DNA from: Variovorax sp. Root411
GTDB taxonomy: Bacteria > Pseudomonadota > Gammaproteobacteria > Burkholderiales > Burkholderiaceae_C
DNA length: 64,000 nt
Direction of reading: 5' to 3'
Assembly: GCF_001425205.1 (NCBI RefSeq)
Contig: NZ_LMDW01000015.1
Location: 372,001 to 436,000, forward strand
In this document: piece after piece, positions 41,685-50,944 of the stretch
Numbering within the stretch: the first letter of the stretch is position 1
Layout of the letters: the number at the start of each line of letters is the position of its first letter
The notes under the pieces: model-generated
What the model saw: only the letters and a program-made list of their open reading frames with translations
Told to the model about the DNA's origin: nothing
The model's database searches: none
Made by a program: the position numbers and the translations under genes

Positions 41685-42872
41685 ATGCCGATCCGTCCCC
41701 TGAGCGCCCTGACCGCGCTGTTGCACGTCTATCTCGCGATGCGCCTGCTGCCCGCGCTGGCCGTGCTCACGCCCGCGTGGCCGCTGGCGCTGCTCGCGCT
41801 GGCGGTGTCGGCGGTCACGATTCCGCTGCCATTCGTGTCGCGCCGCGCCGGTCGCAACGCCTCCACGGGCGATGTGCTCAAGTGGATCGGCCTGATCAGC
41901 ATGGGCTGGTTCTCGTCGATGTTCGTGCTCACGCTGCTGCGCGACTTCGGCCTGCTGCTCGCCTGGCTCGCGGGCGCGCTGGGCGGCGTGCCGGTGCAGT
42001 GGAATGTGCTGCAGCCATGGAGCGCGCTGGCGGTGTTGGCGATGGCCACGTCCACGTCGGCGATCGGTTTCCTCAATGCGCGCCGCACGGCCGGCGTGAA
42101 ACGGGTCGACGTGCCCATCCGCGGCCTGCCGCAGGCGCTCGAAGGCTTCACGATCGCGCAGCTCAGCGACATCCACGTGGGGCCGACGATCCGCAGCGCC
42201 TACATCCAGCGCATCGTCGATGCGGTGAACCGCCTCGACGCCGACGCCGTCGCGATCACCGGCGACCTGGTCGACGGCACCGTGCCCGAACTGCGCGAGC
42301 ACATCGCGCCGCTGGCCGGTCTGCGTGCGCGCCACGGCACCTTCGTGGTCACGGGCAACCACGAGTACTACGCGGGCGCGCATGCCTGGATCGACGAGCT
42401 GCGCCGGCTCGGCCTGAAGGTGCTGCTCAATGAACACGTGGTGCTCCAGACGCGCAACGTGCGCGGCGCGCAGACCGACGAAGAGCTGTTCGAAAGCGCG
42501 CTGGTGCTAGCCGGCGTGACCGATTTCACCGCCGGCCATTTCGACGCGGCGCACGCCAGCGATCCGCACCTGGCGCTGCACGACGCACCGCCGCTGGTGC
42601 ACACGCGCGTGCTGCTCGCGCACCAGCCGCGCAGCGCGCCGCTGGCTGCGGCAGCCGGCTACCAGCTGCAGCTGTCGGGCCACACGCACGGCGGCCAGTT
42701 CTTTCCGTGGAACCTGTTCGTGCCGATGCAGCAGCCTTTCACGGCCGGGCTGCATCGCCTGCACGACATGTGGGTGTACGTGAGCCGGGGCACCGGCTAC
42801 TGGGGTCCGCCGAAGCGCTTTGGCGCGCCCTCCGAAATCACGCTGCTGACGCTGGTGCCGGCGAAGCCCTGA
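41685..42872 (+). CDS. Membrane-anchored metallophosphoesterase (YkuE/Cdc1-like)
   Basis: 395 residues: about four N-terminal membrane segments (1-140), then a calcineurin-like phosphoesterase domain with QLSDIHVG (near 165), ITGDLVDG, VTGNHEYY and the late SGHTHGGQFFP. All five metal-binding blocks are present. This architecture matches YkuE-type enzymes implicated in phospholipid or UDP-sugar metabolism at the membrane; the substrate is not known. Its stop lies nine bases from the convergent phasin gene. Confidence 0.92.
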   Translation: MPIRPLSALTALLHVYLAMRLLPALAVLTPAWPLALLALAVSAVTIPLPFVSRRAGRNASTGDVLKWIGLISMGWFSSMFVLTLLRDFGLLLAWLAGALGGVPVQWNVLQPWSALAVLAMATSTSAIGFLNARRTAGVKRVDVPIRGLPQALEGFTIAQLSDIHVGPTIRSAYIQRIVDAVNRLDADAVAITGDLVDGTVPELREHIAPLAGLRARHGTFVVTGNHEYYAGAHAWIDELRRLGLKVLLNEHVVLQTRNVRGAQTDEELFESALVLAGVTDFTAGHFDAAHASDPHLALHDAPPLVHTRVLLAHQPRSAPLAAAAGYQLQLSGHTHGGQFFPWNLFVPMQQPFTAGLHRLHDMWVYVSRGTGYWGPPKRFGAPSEITLLTLVPAKP

Positions 42873-42881
42873 GGGGCTTGC

Positions 42882-43382
42882 TCAGGATTCTTCCAGCTCG
42901 GCCAGCCGGCGCGCGTTCGAGGTAGCCGCCGCGTGGATCGGCTTGAGGCCCTCGCGCGCGATGCGCGCCGCAATGCCAGGCAGCTGGCTCGCGGCGTTGA
43001 CCGTGCCCGCGGCCGACTGCACGAAGGCATCGCCATGCGCAGCCGCCTGGGCCGGCGTGATGCTGCCCGCCAGCATGAAGAACGCCGTCGTGCCCTGGAG
43101 CCATTGCTGCAGCAGCCGGCTGGCGAGCGAGAAATGGCTGCTGTGCCACTGCTTCGCCATCGCGATGCCCGCTTCGCTTGCAGCCGCCAGCTTTTCATGC
43201 CCCATGAGCTGGAATTCCGCGAGGTCGTCCGCGCTGGGCGTGAGCCCCGCCTTGGCGATGCGCTCGGTGCGCATGCGGATCACGGAGCCGGACGACAGCA
43301 GCATCTCGTGGGTCTTGAACGCCAAGTCGAACCACTGCATGAGCGGATTGGCCAGACGGGCGGCAGAGGTGAGAGATGACAT
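42882..43382 (-). CDS. Phasin-family protein
   Basis: 166 residues, alpha-helical throughout with no signal peptide. It has the composition of PHA-granule phasins (PLMQWFDLAFKTHEMLLSSG, QLMGHEKLAAASEAGIAMA), amphipathic helices and many Ala. These proteins coat polyhydroxybutyrate granules. The family assignment rests on the pattern of the N-terminal half; the C-terminal half is generic. Confidence 0.7.
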   Translation of the reverse strand: MSSLTSAARLANPLMQWFDLAFKTHEMLLSSGSVIRMRTERIAKAGLTPSADDLAEFQLMGHEKLAAASEAGIAMAKQWHSSHFSLASRLLQQWLQGTTAFFMLAGSITPAQAAAHGDAFVQSAAGTVNAASQLPGIAARIAREGLKPIHAAATSNARRLAELEES

Positions 43383-43435
43383 GTGGGGCAGTGCGCTTGG
43401 AGGAGGTGGGAGCACTATAGGCTTCGCCGGCCGAA

Positions 43436-43478
43436 AATGTTGCAGTGCAACAAAAAACACTCTGCATTTTTGTTGATC
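43436..43478. promoter_or_regulatory. Palindrome and AT-rich stretch upstream of the phasin gene
   Basis: TTGC-AGT-GCAA at about 43440-43450, then ACAAAAAACACTCTGCATTTTTGTTG. It is shared by the divergently adjacent phasin start and the ybhN 3' end; a regulator such as PhaR could bind here, but that is a guess. Confidence 0.35.
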
Positions 43479-43528
43479 AGGTCCTTTTTTCCGACGTGGA
43501 AATCGTGTGCCGGGCGATTGCAGTGGTT

Positions 43529-44485
43529 CTAGCGCCCCGCCACACGCAGCCGCCTCGCTCTCGCCTCCGTGACCAAGTAGCCCAGCACGGCCACCACCAG
43601 CGGCAACAGGTAATACAGGCCGCGATAGGCCAGCAGCGCGCCGAGCAGTTGGGTTTCCGGCACCTCGTGCGACAGCAGCGCCACGAACACCGCCTCGAGC
43701 ACGCCGAGCCCCGCCGGCACGTGCGTGACGACGCCGGCCACCGCTGCCACCAGCAGCACGGCGAGCACCTGCGGGTAACCGACCTGACCCTGCAGCAGGA
43801 ACCAGATCACGCCGCCGATCAGCGACCAGTTGGTGCACGACATGGCGAGCTGCAGCAGCGCCATCGCCAGCCCCGGCGTCCTGAACGCATGGCCGCGCAC
43901 GCGCCAGACGCGCCCCTTCGACACGGCACATAGCACTAGATACGCCAGCGCCACCATCAGCAGCATCGCGCCGAGCATGCGCAGGCCCTCGTTGTCGATC
44001 TTCCAGCCGGGCGGCAGCGTCATCGGCCAGAAAAGGAATGCCGCGCCGGCCACCACGAGGTAGCCGAGCCAGTTTGTCAGCATGCTGAAGCCGAGCACGC
44101 GCGCGATGGTCTCGTTCGCAAGGCCGAGCCGCGAATAGAGCCGGTAGCGGAACGCCACGCCGCCCACCAGCGACCCGAGGTTGAGGTTGAAGGCGTAGCT
44201 GATGAATGTCACGCCCATCACCGTGCCCGTGGCGAGCCGGTGCCGCGTCAGGTACCGGCCCAGCAGGTCGTAGGTGCTGTACAGCGCGAAGCTGCAGGCC
44301 GCCAGCGCGCCGGCCGCAAGCAGTGCGACGGCAGGCAGCGCGCGGATCGCGTCGAACACCTCGCCCCAGTCGATGGTGCGCGCCTGCCGCACGAGCAGCC
44401 ACGCGATCAGCGCGAAGAAGCCCCACGTCGCCGCGCGGCGAACCCAGGGCCACCAGCCGCGGCGGGAAAGGGCCATCGTGCTCAT
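43529..44485 (-). CDS. ybhN: YbhN-like lysylphosphatidylglycerol synthase TM-region protein
   Basis: 318 residues with about eight membrane segments, UPF0104/LPG synthase TM-region family; FALYSTYDLLGRY at about 66-78 and GLGVLEAVFVALL at about 258-270 are characteristic. E. coli carries the same gene set ybhP-ybhO(clsB)-ybhN in this order. It is the last gene here, 22 bases after clsB. Role in lipid handling is inferred from context. Confidence 0.9.
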   Translation of the reverse strand: MSTMALSRRGWWPWVRRAATWGFFALIAWLLVRQARTIDWGEVFDAIRALPAVALLAAGALAACSFALYSTYDLLGRYLTRHRLATGTVMGVTFISYAFNLNLGSLVGGVAFRYRLYSRLGLANETIARVLGFSMLTNWLGYLVVAGAAFLFWPMTLPPGWKIDNEGLRMLGAMLLMVALAYLVLCAVSKGRVWRVRGHAFRTPGLAMALLQLAMSCTNWSLIGGVIWFLLQGQVGYPQVLAVLLVAAVAGVVTHVPAGLGVLEAVFVALLSHEVPETQLLGALLAYRGLYYLLPLVVAVLGYLVTEARARRLRVAGR

Positions 44486-44507
44486 CGATTCGATGCGGCG
44501 CTTCCGC

Positions 44508-45782
44508 TCAAGCGGCTTCCGTCTGGGTCGCGCCGCCGGCCGGGTCGCCGCGGCCGCTGTCGCGCTGGCTCGCGAGGTCGGTGGCCTCGGCCAGCGTCAG
44601 GCGCGGCGCGTGTCGCGGCAGGCGGCCCAGCAGGGCCGGGTACCAGCGCAGGATGTGGAAGACGAAGAAGCTGCGCACCAGCCGCCAGCCGCTCCATTCG
44701 CTGGCGAGGTCGGCCGCCTCCACCTGTTTGCAGCTGTGCTGCATCAGCCGGTCCATGCGCTCCCACAGCACCTGGTTGAAGGCCGCGTCGCGCACGATCA
44801 CGTTGGCCTCGAGATTGAGCGACAGGCTCAGCGGGTCGAGGTTGCTCGAGCCTACGGTGCTCCACCTGTCGTCCATGAGCGCGATCTTGCCGTGCAGCGG
44901 ACGGTCGCAGTATTCGTAGATGCGCACGCCGGCGTGCATCAGGTGGTGGTAGAGCATGCTCGCGGCGGTCTTGACGATCGGCATGTCAGGCTCGCCCTGC
45001 AGGATGAGGCGCACGTCCACGCCGCGCCGCGCCGCGCGCCGCAGTTCCTTGATGAGCAGGTAGCCTGGAAAGAAATACGCGTTGGCGATCACGATGCGCT
45101 TGCGCGCCGCGCGGATGGCCGCACGGTACTGCCACTCGATGTCGTTGGTGTGGCGCCGGTTGTCGCGCGTGACGAACATCGCGTCGGCCTCGCCGGCGCG
45201 GGCCTGGCTCGAGGGCGGCGCCAGCTTCAGCCGGCGGCGGAGCCAGCCCGCGCCCTTGCCGCCGAGCGCGATGGCGCGCAGCACGAACTGGTGGATCTCT
45301 CCCACGATCGGGCCCGCGAGTTCCACCGCATAGTCCTGCTTGGCCTTGGGTCCGAAGTCGAGCAGGTGGTCCGCCGAATAGTTGATGCCGCCGACGAAGG
45401 CGCGCTCGCCGTCGACCACCACGATCTTGCGGTGCATGCGGCGGAACACGTTCAACCGCTGGCCCATGAAGCGCTGGCCCGGATCGAACACCCGCACCTT
45501 CACGCCGGCCGAGGTCAGGCCCTCGATGAACTCGTGCGAGAGTTCCGGCGAACCGAAGCCGTCGATCATCAGGTCGATCTTCACGCCGCGCTGCGCCGCC
45601 TCGCGCATGGCGGCGTGCAGCTGCAGGCCGACCTTGTCCTCGAACAGGATGAAGGTTTCGACGATCACTTCGCGCCGTGCCTTGCGGATGGCGTCGAACA
45701 CGCGCGGGAAGAACTGCTCGCCGTTCTCCAGCAGCTCGATGCGGTTGCCGCCGGTCCAGTGATTGTTGTTCCTGCTGCTCAT
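44508..45782 (-). CDS. clsB: Cardiolipin synthase B (phospholipase-D family)
   Basis: 424 residues with two HKD motifs: HRKIVVVDGERAFVGG near 118-133 and HGKIALMDDRWSTVGSSN near 297-314. It transfers a phosphatidyl group between lipids at the inner membrane. The length and the absence of N-terminal membrane helices match ClsB rather than ClsA. Start uncertain: the ATG at 45782 is weakly supported, and an in-frame GTG at 45806 would overlap the upstream gene by four bases (GTGA). Confidence 0.93.
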   Translation of the reverse strand: MSSRNNNHWTGGNRIELLENGEQFFPRVFDAIRKARREVIVETFILFEDKVGLQLHAAMREAAQRGVKIDLMIDGFGSPELSHEFIEGLTSAGVKVRVFDPGQRFMGQRLNVFRRMHRKIVVVDGERAFVGGINYSADHLLDFGPKAKQDYAVELAGPIVGEIHQFVLRAIALGGKGAGWLRRRLKLAPPSSQARAGEADAMFVTRDNRRHTNDIEWQYRAAIRAARKRIVIANAYFFPGYLLIKELRRAARRGVDVRLILQGEPDMPIVKTAASMLYHHLMHAGVRIYEYCDRPLHGKIALMDDRWSTVGSSNLDPLSLSLNLEANVIVRDAAFNQVLWERMDRLMQHSCKQVEAADLASEWSGWRLVRSFFVFHILRWYPALLGRLPRHAPRLTLAEATDLASQRDSGRGDPAGGATQTEAA

Positions 45783-45802
45783 GGCTTGCGCGCTCACTGC
45801 GC

Positions 45803-46597
45803 TCACAGGTCGATGTCCGCCACCAGCGGGGCGTGGTCCGACAGGTGCGACCACGGCCGGCGCGGCAGCACCACGGGCGCATGCACGCCGGCATTGCGCA
45901 CGTAGATTCGGTCCAGCGGCAGCACGGGGAAGCGCGCCGGAAAGGTCCTGGCCGCGCGGCCGTTGGCATGCACGAACACTTCGCGCAGCGCGGCGCCTTT
46001 TTCCAGGATCTCGTGCGCGCGGCCGCGCCAGTCGTTGAAGTCGCCCGCCACGATCAGCGGCGCGTCGGGCGGCACCTCGTCGCGCACGATGTGGCAGAGC
46101 AACTCGAGCTGCTGCTGCCGGTGCGCCTCGGCCAGCCCGAGGTGGGCGCAGACCGCGTGCACGTCGACGACGCGGCCCGGCAGCCGCAGCACGCAATGCA
46201 GCAGCCCTCGCTTCTCGGGGCCGCTCACGGACACGTCGTGGTTGCGGAAATGCACGATCGGGAATTTCGAGAGAACCGCATTGCCGTGGTGGCCTTTCGG
46301 GTACACCGCGTTGCGCCCGTAGGCGAACTGCGGCCACATGGTGTCGGCCAGGAACTCGTAGTGCGGCGCCTCGGGCCAGTTGCTCACCCTTCGCGAATGG
46401 CGCGAATGAGTGCCGAGCACCTCCTGCAGGAACACCACGTCGGCGCCCACGGTGCGCACGGCGTCGCGCAGCTCCGGCAGGATGAACTTGCGGTTGAGCG
46501 CGGTGAAACCCTTGTGGGTGTTCACCGTCATGACCTTGAGCGAGGTCGGCGAGGCCTGCGTGGACGCCGCGGCGTCTGGAATGGGAGAGGAGGACAT
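45803..46597 (-). CDS. Endonuclease/exonuclease/phosphatase family protein (YbhP-like)
   Basis: 264 residues of the EEP fold: VMTVNTHKG at about 23-31, VVFLQEVLG with the metal Glu, GDFNDWRG at about 186-193 and SDHAPL near the end. There is no signal peptide. It precedes clsB and ybhN, as ybhP does in E. coli. Substrate unknown (DNA, sugar or inositol phosphate). Confidence 0.9.
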   Translation of the reverse strand: MSSSPIPDAAASTQASPTSLKVMTVNTHKGFTALNRKFILPELRDAVRTVGADVVFLQEVLGTHSRHSRRVSNWPEAPHYEFLADTMWPQFAYGRNAVYPKGHHGNAVLSKFPIVHFRNHDVSVSGPEKRGLLHCVLRLPGRVVDVHAVCAHLGLAEAHRQQQLELLCHIVRDEVPPDAPLIVAGDFNDWRGRAHEILEKGAALREVFVHANGRAARTFPARFPVLPLDRIYVRNAGVHAPVVLPRRPWSHLSDHAPLVADIDL

Positions 46598-46816
46598 CGT
46601 TGTGCAAGTTGTACGTTGCCGCGCCCCTCCTGACTGTAGGAACTCGCCACCTCCTTCCGCCCCCTTTCACGCGTGGGCGGCCGGCTCCTACAGGCAGGCC
46701 TGCCGCACCCCCACACGATGGGAATTTCGCCGCTCCTACGGTGATTTTCGAGGGTTCGGGAAGCAGCCCCCCTTTTTCATCCTCGACACCGGCACCAAGC
46801 CACAAGGAGCAGCTCC

Positions 46817-47245
46817 ATGAAGCAAATTACTTTTCACGCCACGGTTCTCGCCGCCCTGCTGGGCATGGCCGGCATCGCGTCGGCACAGGCCACATCCATT
46901 CCCGCCCAGCCCAACCCGTCGGTGGGCGGCGAAGCCAGCACCATGACGCCTGCCGGCGTCGCAAATCCGCCGCAGCGCCCCGACGCCTCGATGCCGGTAT
47001 CGCGTGAGGCGGTGAAGGCCGAGGCCCGTGCGCAAAACCGCAACAATGCCAACAGCGTGGTGCCCAAGGGCGAGGCGTCCACCACAGTCAACCACCAGCC
47101 CAACGCCATGCCGCGGCCGACCGGCGAGATGTCCCGCGCGGAGGTCAGCCAGACGGGGCGCAAGATCAAGCCGCAGTTCGGCCAGAAGGGCGAACGCCCC
47201 GAAGTGGTGACCAATCCGACGGACAAGACGGGCACGCCGCAGTAA
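46817..47245 (+). CDS. Small secreted hypothetical protein
   Basis: 142 residues: signal peptide ending GIASAQA, then a low-complexity mature part with repeated small motifs (GEAST twice, SREAVKAEARAQNRN and later SRAEVSQ). It is likely disordered, possibly DUF4148-like. Strong AAGGAGCAG Shine-Dalgarno. Function unknown. Confidence 0.72.
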   Translation: MKQITFHATVLAALLGMAGIASAQATSIPAQPNPSVGGEASTMTPAGVANPPQRPDASMPVSREAVKAEARAQNRNNANSVVPKGEASTTVNHQPNAMPRPTGEMSRAEVSQTGRKIKPQFGQKGERPEVVTNPTDKTGTPQ

Positions 47246-47261
47246 AACCCGCCCGTCGATG

Positions 47262-47296
47262 AAAAAAGCCCGCAGCGCTTTCGCGTTGCGGGCTTT
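47262..47296. terminator. Bidirectional terminator
   Basis: AGCCCGCA ... TGCGGGCT stem with a 12-base loop. The minus strand has six U in a row, so it is the stronger side and would end the Spy-like transcript. Confidence 0.8.
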
Positions 47297-47334
47297 CATT
47301 CGATGGCACCGTCACCGGCGCATCCGGGTGCGGA

Positions 47335-47907
47335 TCAGCCCTTGGCAGGGGCCGCCGCACCGCGATGGCCTTCATGGCCATGATGGCCATCACGGTCACC
47401 CCGGTGGCCGCCGAAATGCACGGTCTCGGCATCGAAGGTCTTCTGCTGCTCGGGCGTCAGCGCGGCGTAGAAGGTCTTCGTGGCGTCGGCGCGCTTGGCG
47501 AACATCGCGCTGCGTTCGGCACGGCGAGCCTCCATGCGCTCCAGGCGCTGCGGCGTGGTCAGCTTGGCGAACTCGGCACGGTCCATGTGCGGACGCGGGC
47601 CGCCGGGCGGCTGCGTCGCGGCGGTGAAGCTGCTCCACGCGCCTTCCTGGGCAGCGGTGATCTTGAGCTTGTCCTTCAGGGCGGCAAGACGCTTGGTGCG
47701 GCGCTCCTGCATGCGCTCCATGCGCTGGGCGGGGTCCATGCGCTTGTGCTGCGCCTTGGGCGCCGCGGCGTTGTCGGCCTGGGCCACCGCGGCGGTGGGT
47801 GCGGCTGGGGTGGAGGCGGCCGGCGCTTGAGCGAACGCGCCCGAAGAGGCGAGGGCGGCCGAACCCAGCAGGCTGGCCCAGACGATGCGTTGGCGAAGAG
47901 AAATCAT
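47335..47907 (-). CDS. Spy/CpxP-family periplasmic protein
   Basis: 190 residues: signal peptide ending GAFAQAP, an Ala-rich linker, then two LTxxQ-type helical segments (LKITAAQEGAWSSF at about 83-96 and ALTPEQQKTFD at about 150-160) typical of Spy/CpxP, and a His/Gly-rich tail (GHRGDRDGHHGHEGH) that could bind metal. Spy is a periplasmic chaperone induced by envelope stress. Fits the neighbourhood's envelope theme, but no promoter motif is read here. Confidence 0.87.
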   Translation of the reverse strand: MISLRQRIVWASLLGSAALASSGAFAQAPAASTPAAPTAAVAQADNAAAPKAQHKRMDPAQRMERMQERRTKRLAALKDKLKITAAQEGAWSSFTAATQPPGGPRPHMDRAEFAKLTTPQRLERMEARRAERSAMFAKRADATKTFYAALTPEQQKTFDAETVHFGGHRGDRDGHHGHEGHRGAAAPAKG

Positions 47908-48058
47908 GAGAAGTGCTTCCTTTCGAAGAAGCCCGCCGCCGATGGGCAGCAGGTGAGACGAAGTGTGGAAGCGCTCTGTATCGCCTCCGTTAGGCCAGCG
48001 TGAGCTTGCGTAAAGAATGATGAACAGCGAGCGCGAACGCGGCCTGTGGCGTGACTTT

Positions 48059-49132
48059 TTACTTGGGCCGCGGCCGCTTCAGCCCGCGGTCGGGCACCTG
48101 CAGCCTCCCGGCGCGCAGGTCGCCGACCGCCCGGGCGACGGCGCGGGCCACGTTGCGCACTTCTTCCTGCACGTCGGCATCGGCATCGAGCGCGTCATGG
48201 CTGGTGGCGTAGGGTTCGTAGTAGCCGATGTAGCGATCGAGCACCGCCTGCGTGCCGGCGTCGACCAGCCCCATCCAGTCGAGCCAGTCGGCGAGGCTGC
48301 GGCGCACGCTCTCCACGCCTGCCACGTCGCCGTGCACCACCACGCCGTAGACGCGGCCGTCGAGGTGCTTGGGATAGCCCCAGCCTTCGAGCTCGAGCGC
48401 CTTGGCTTCCTCGGGTTTCTTGCCGTGCGTGCTGGTCGGGTCCGGGTTGCCGCCGTCGGCGCAGACGAGCCGGTCGATCATGAGCTTCAGCGGACTCGCC
48501 GCCTGGTACCAGTGCGTGGGCGTGAGCAGGATCACGCCATGCGCGGACACCCAGCGTTCGTAGATCTCATTCATCCAGTCGCCGGTCTGGCGCAGCGAAT
48601 GGTTGGGGTAGCAGCTGCAAGGCCAATGGCACAGCGGCATCGCAGTGGACACGCAGCCCTTGCAGGGGTGGATCTGCCGGCCGTACTCGGAGGTGAGCAG
48701 GCTCAGGTCGAGCAGGTCGGTCTCGATGCCGCTGCCGTCGAGCACCTCGCGCGCGAGTTCGGCCAGCCGCCATGTCTTGGAGACTTCGCCGGGGCAGGTG
48801 CCGTCGTTGCGCGGCGAACCGTTCACCAACAGCACGCGCGAAGGCGTCTGCGGCAGACCCCAGGCGAGCTGTGCCGCGTCGATGCGGGCCTTGGCTTCGA
48901 GCCAGTCGACGGACAGTTCGTAGTCCGGGTCTGCATAGCCGGGCCCCGCCTTGCGGGTGACGGGCGCCTTGCGGCCTTGCTCATAGGCTTCCCACGCGAT
49001 GATCTCGATGCGCCGCAGCGAGTCGGCCTCGGCCTGGAAGGCCGGGTCCTGGAAGGGCTGCATGAAGCGTTCGTGGAACTGGGCGCGTTGCAGCGTGGCG
49101 GGCGCCTGTCCTTTTCGGATCGTGGTGGGCAT
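48059..49132 (-). CDS. NADPH-dependent FMN reductase, flavodoxin-like
   Basis: 357 residues. A flavodoxin-fold core begins with LLVNGSPRNDGTCPG at about 101-115; a cysteine-bearing region CKGCVSTAMPLCHWPCSC follows, then THWYQAASPLKLMIDRL, a quinone/FMN reductase-like helix. About 95 residues precede the core, longer than the usual family. The start is an ATG at 49132. Natural substrate unknown; the cysteine cluster is unusual for the family. Confidence 0.85.
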   Translation of the reverse strand: MPTTIRKGQAPATLQRAQFHERFMQPFQDPAFQAEADSLRRIEIIAWEAYEQGRKAPVTRKAGPGYADPDYELSVDWLEAKARIDAAQLAWGLPQTPSRVLLVNGSPRNDGTCPGEVSKTWRLAELAREVLDGSGIETDLLDLSLLTSEYGRQIHPCKGCVSTAMPLCHWPCSCYPNHSLRQTGDWMNEIYERWVSAHGVILLTPTHWYQAASPLKLMIDRLVCADGGNPDPTSTHGKKPEEAKALELEGWGYPKHLDGRVYGVVVHGDVAGVESVRRSLADWLDWMGLVDAGTQAVLDRYIGYYEPYATSHDALDADADVQEEVRNVARAVARAVGDLRAGRLQVPDRGLKRPRPK

Positions 49133-49209
49133 GAGCGCAATCTAGGGGGCCCATGCGATGGCCGGAACCCTGCCCGATGCCGACTTTCGGTAGGTGGGCG
49201 ACTACAGGC

Positions 49210-50106
49210 TCAGCCCAGCTTGCCGTTCTGGAAGTCGTGCACCGCCTGCTGGACCTGCTCCTGCGTGTTCATCACGAAGGGGCCGTACTGCGCGATGGGC
49301 TCGTGCAGCGGCTTGCCGGCAATGAGCAGCGCACGCGCGGGGCTGTGGTTGGTCGCGCCGGCGCGCAGCACCACGCCGTCGCTGCCCGCGTCGTTGGCCA
49401 GGATCGCCATGCGCCGCGTCGGGACTTCGCTGCCCGCGATCCACAGCGATTCGCGGAACACGTAGACCAGTGCGTTGTGGTCGTCCGGCAGCGGCTGCGC
49501 GAACTCCGCGCCCGGGGGCAGCGTGACGTCGAGGTACAGCGGCTCGGTGTGCTCGCGCCGCACCGCACCCTCGATGCCGTGGCTCGCGCCCGCGATCACG
49601 CGCACGTGCGCGCCGCCGGTGGTGGTGAACTCCGGGATCTCCTCGCTCTGGACGTCGCGGTACCAGGGCTCGCGCATCTTGTCCCTGGCGGGCAGGTTGA
49701 GCCACAGCTGAAAGCCCTCCATCAGGCCTTCTTCCTGCTCGGGCAGTTCGCTGTGCACGAGGCCGCGGCCGGCGGTCATCCACTGCACGCCGCCGTTCTC
49801 CAGCAGGCCTTCGTGGCCGGCGCTGTCGCGGTGGCGCATGCGGCCGGCGATCATGTAGGTGACGGTCTCGAAGCCGCGGTGCGGATGGTTGGGAAAGCCG
49901 CCGATGTAGTCGCCCGGGTTGTCGCTGCCGAAGGCATCGAGCATCAGGTAGGGATCGAGCCGCTTCTGCAGCGGCTGCTGAAGCACGCGGGTGAGCTTGA
50001 CGCCGTCGCCGTCGCTGGTGGAAACACCGGCCACGATGTGGTCGATACCGCGCGGCGTGGCGACGGGATCGGTGGGATGGTTGGCGTGGTGGTTGGCATT
50101 CGTCAT
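49210..50106 (-). CDS. Pirin-family protein
   Basis: 298 residues with the two-cupin pirin fold. The metal-binding NHPHRGFETVTYMIAG (about 72-87) and WMTAGRGLVHSE (about 108-119) are complete, giving the usual His/His/His/Glu site. Bacterial pirins include quercetinases and redox modulators; this one cannot be assigned more exactly. Monocistronic by spacing. Confidence 0.94.
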   Translation of the reverse strand: MTNANHHANHPTDPVATPRGIDHIVAGVSTSDGDGVKLTRVLQQPLQKRLDPYLMLDAFGSDNPGDYIGGFPNHPHRGFETVTYMIAGRMRHRDSAGHEGLLENGGVQWMTAGRGLVHSELPEQEEGLMEGFQLWLNLPARDKMREPWYRDVQSEEIPEFTTTGGAHVRVIAGASHGIEGAVRREHTEPLYLDVTLPPGAEFAQPLPDDHNALVYVFRESLWIAGSEVPTRRMAILANDAGSDGVVLRAGATNHSPARALLIAGKPLHEPIAQYGPFVMNTQEQVQQAVHDFQNGKLG

Positions 50107-50173
50107 CCGTCCATGGTGGCACTAACGCGCCCACCGCGCCACCCGCGGCCCTGTCAGCCGGCGGCTTGAAATT

Positions 50174-50944
50174 TCATGGCCACTGCTGGCGCTGCCAGTA
50201 GCAGTATTTCCACTGCGTTTCGAAGCCGGCGCGGCGGTACAGCGACAGCGCCGCGTGGTTCTGCGCATCGACCTGCAGGAACACCCGCTCGAAGCCGCGC
50301 GCCGACGCGGCCTGCGCCAGCCCGGCCAGCACGCGCGCCGCCAGGCCCCGCCCCCGCTGCGCCTGGTCGGTGCGCATGCCGTGCACGCTGGCCCAGCCGT
50401 GCCCGAACGCCATCGCGCCGGCCGCCACCGTGCGGCCGCCTTCGCGCACGCTGGCGTAGAGCGAGCCCTTGGCGCGCGACAGCATCCGCACGCGATGGGC
50501 ACCGTCCACCGGATCGAAGCCCTCGCCGAGGAACAGCGCCGACCAGGCCTCGTCGGGCGCGTGATCGACGTCGGCCAGCGCGCCACGCGGTGCGACCACC
50601 TGCCGCATGCGCTGCGCCGAGCCGGCCTGCACGCAGGTCGGACTGTCGTCGATGTAGTGGCGCCGCTCCAGTTCGGCGCGCAGGCCCTCGAAGCAGGGTG
50701 CGTCGGCCAGCCGCAGCGCGGGCGCGACCTGGCGGCTGTCGTAGCGGTCCTCGATGCGGTCGAGCGTGCCGTTCTCGACCTCGCTGCGGTGCAGCGGCAC
50801 GGCCGACCTGGCGCGTTTCACGGTGCCGCTGGCAAAGGGCAACAGCCAGCCGTCGAGTTCCTCGGTCAGGTCGGGCGACACCGCCGCGATGGTGGCGCGC
50901 TCGATGGCTTCGATGTCCGGGACGCCCAGGGGTTTGGTGTTCAT
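50174..50944 (-). CDS. GNAT-family N-acetyltransferase
   Basis: 256 residues. The C-terminal GNAT domain has the acetyl-CoA loop RTDQAQRGRGLAARVL (about 199-214) and LQVDAQNHAALSLYRRAGF (about 226-244). The N-terminal half is longer than a single GNAT domain and may be a second, degenerate one. It overlaps the upstream transglycosylase by four bases (ATGA), so it is the last gene of the exosortase operon. Substrate unknown. Confidence 0.9.
   Translation of the reverse strand: MNTKPLGVPDIEAIERATIAAVSPDLTEELDGWLLPFASGTVKRARSAVPLHRSEVENGTLDRIEDRYDSRQVAPALRLADAPCFEGLRAELERRHYIDDSPTCVQAGSAQRMRQVVAPRGALADVDHAPDEAWSALFLGEGFDPVDGAHRVRMLSRAKGSLYASVREGGRTVAAGAMAFGHGWASVHGMRTDQAQRGRGLAARVLAGLAQAASARGFERVFLQVDAQNHAALSLYRRAGFETQWKYCYWQRQQWP

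Noticed and set aside
46598..46816. CTGTAGGA...TCCTACAG inverted pieces as a regulatory element
   Set aside because: Short and with a wide gap in a GC-rich divergent promoter; could be chance, so only noted.
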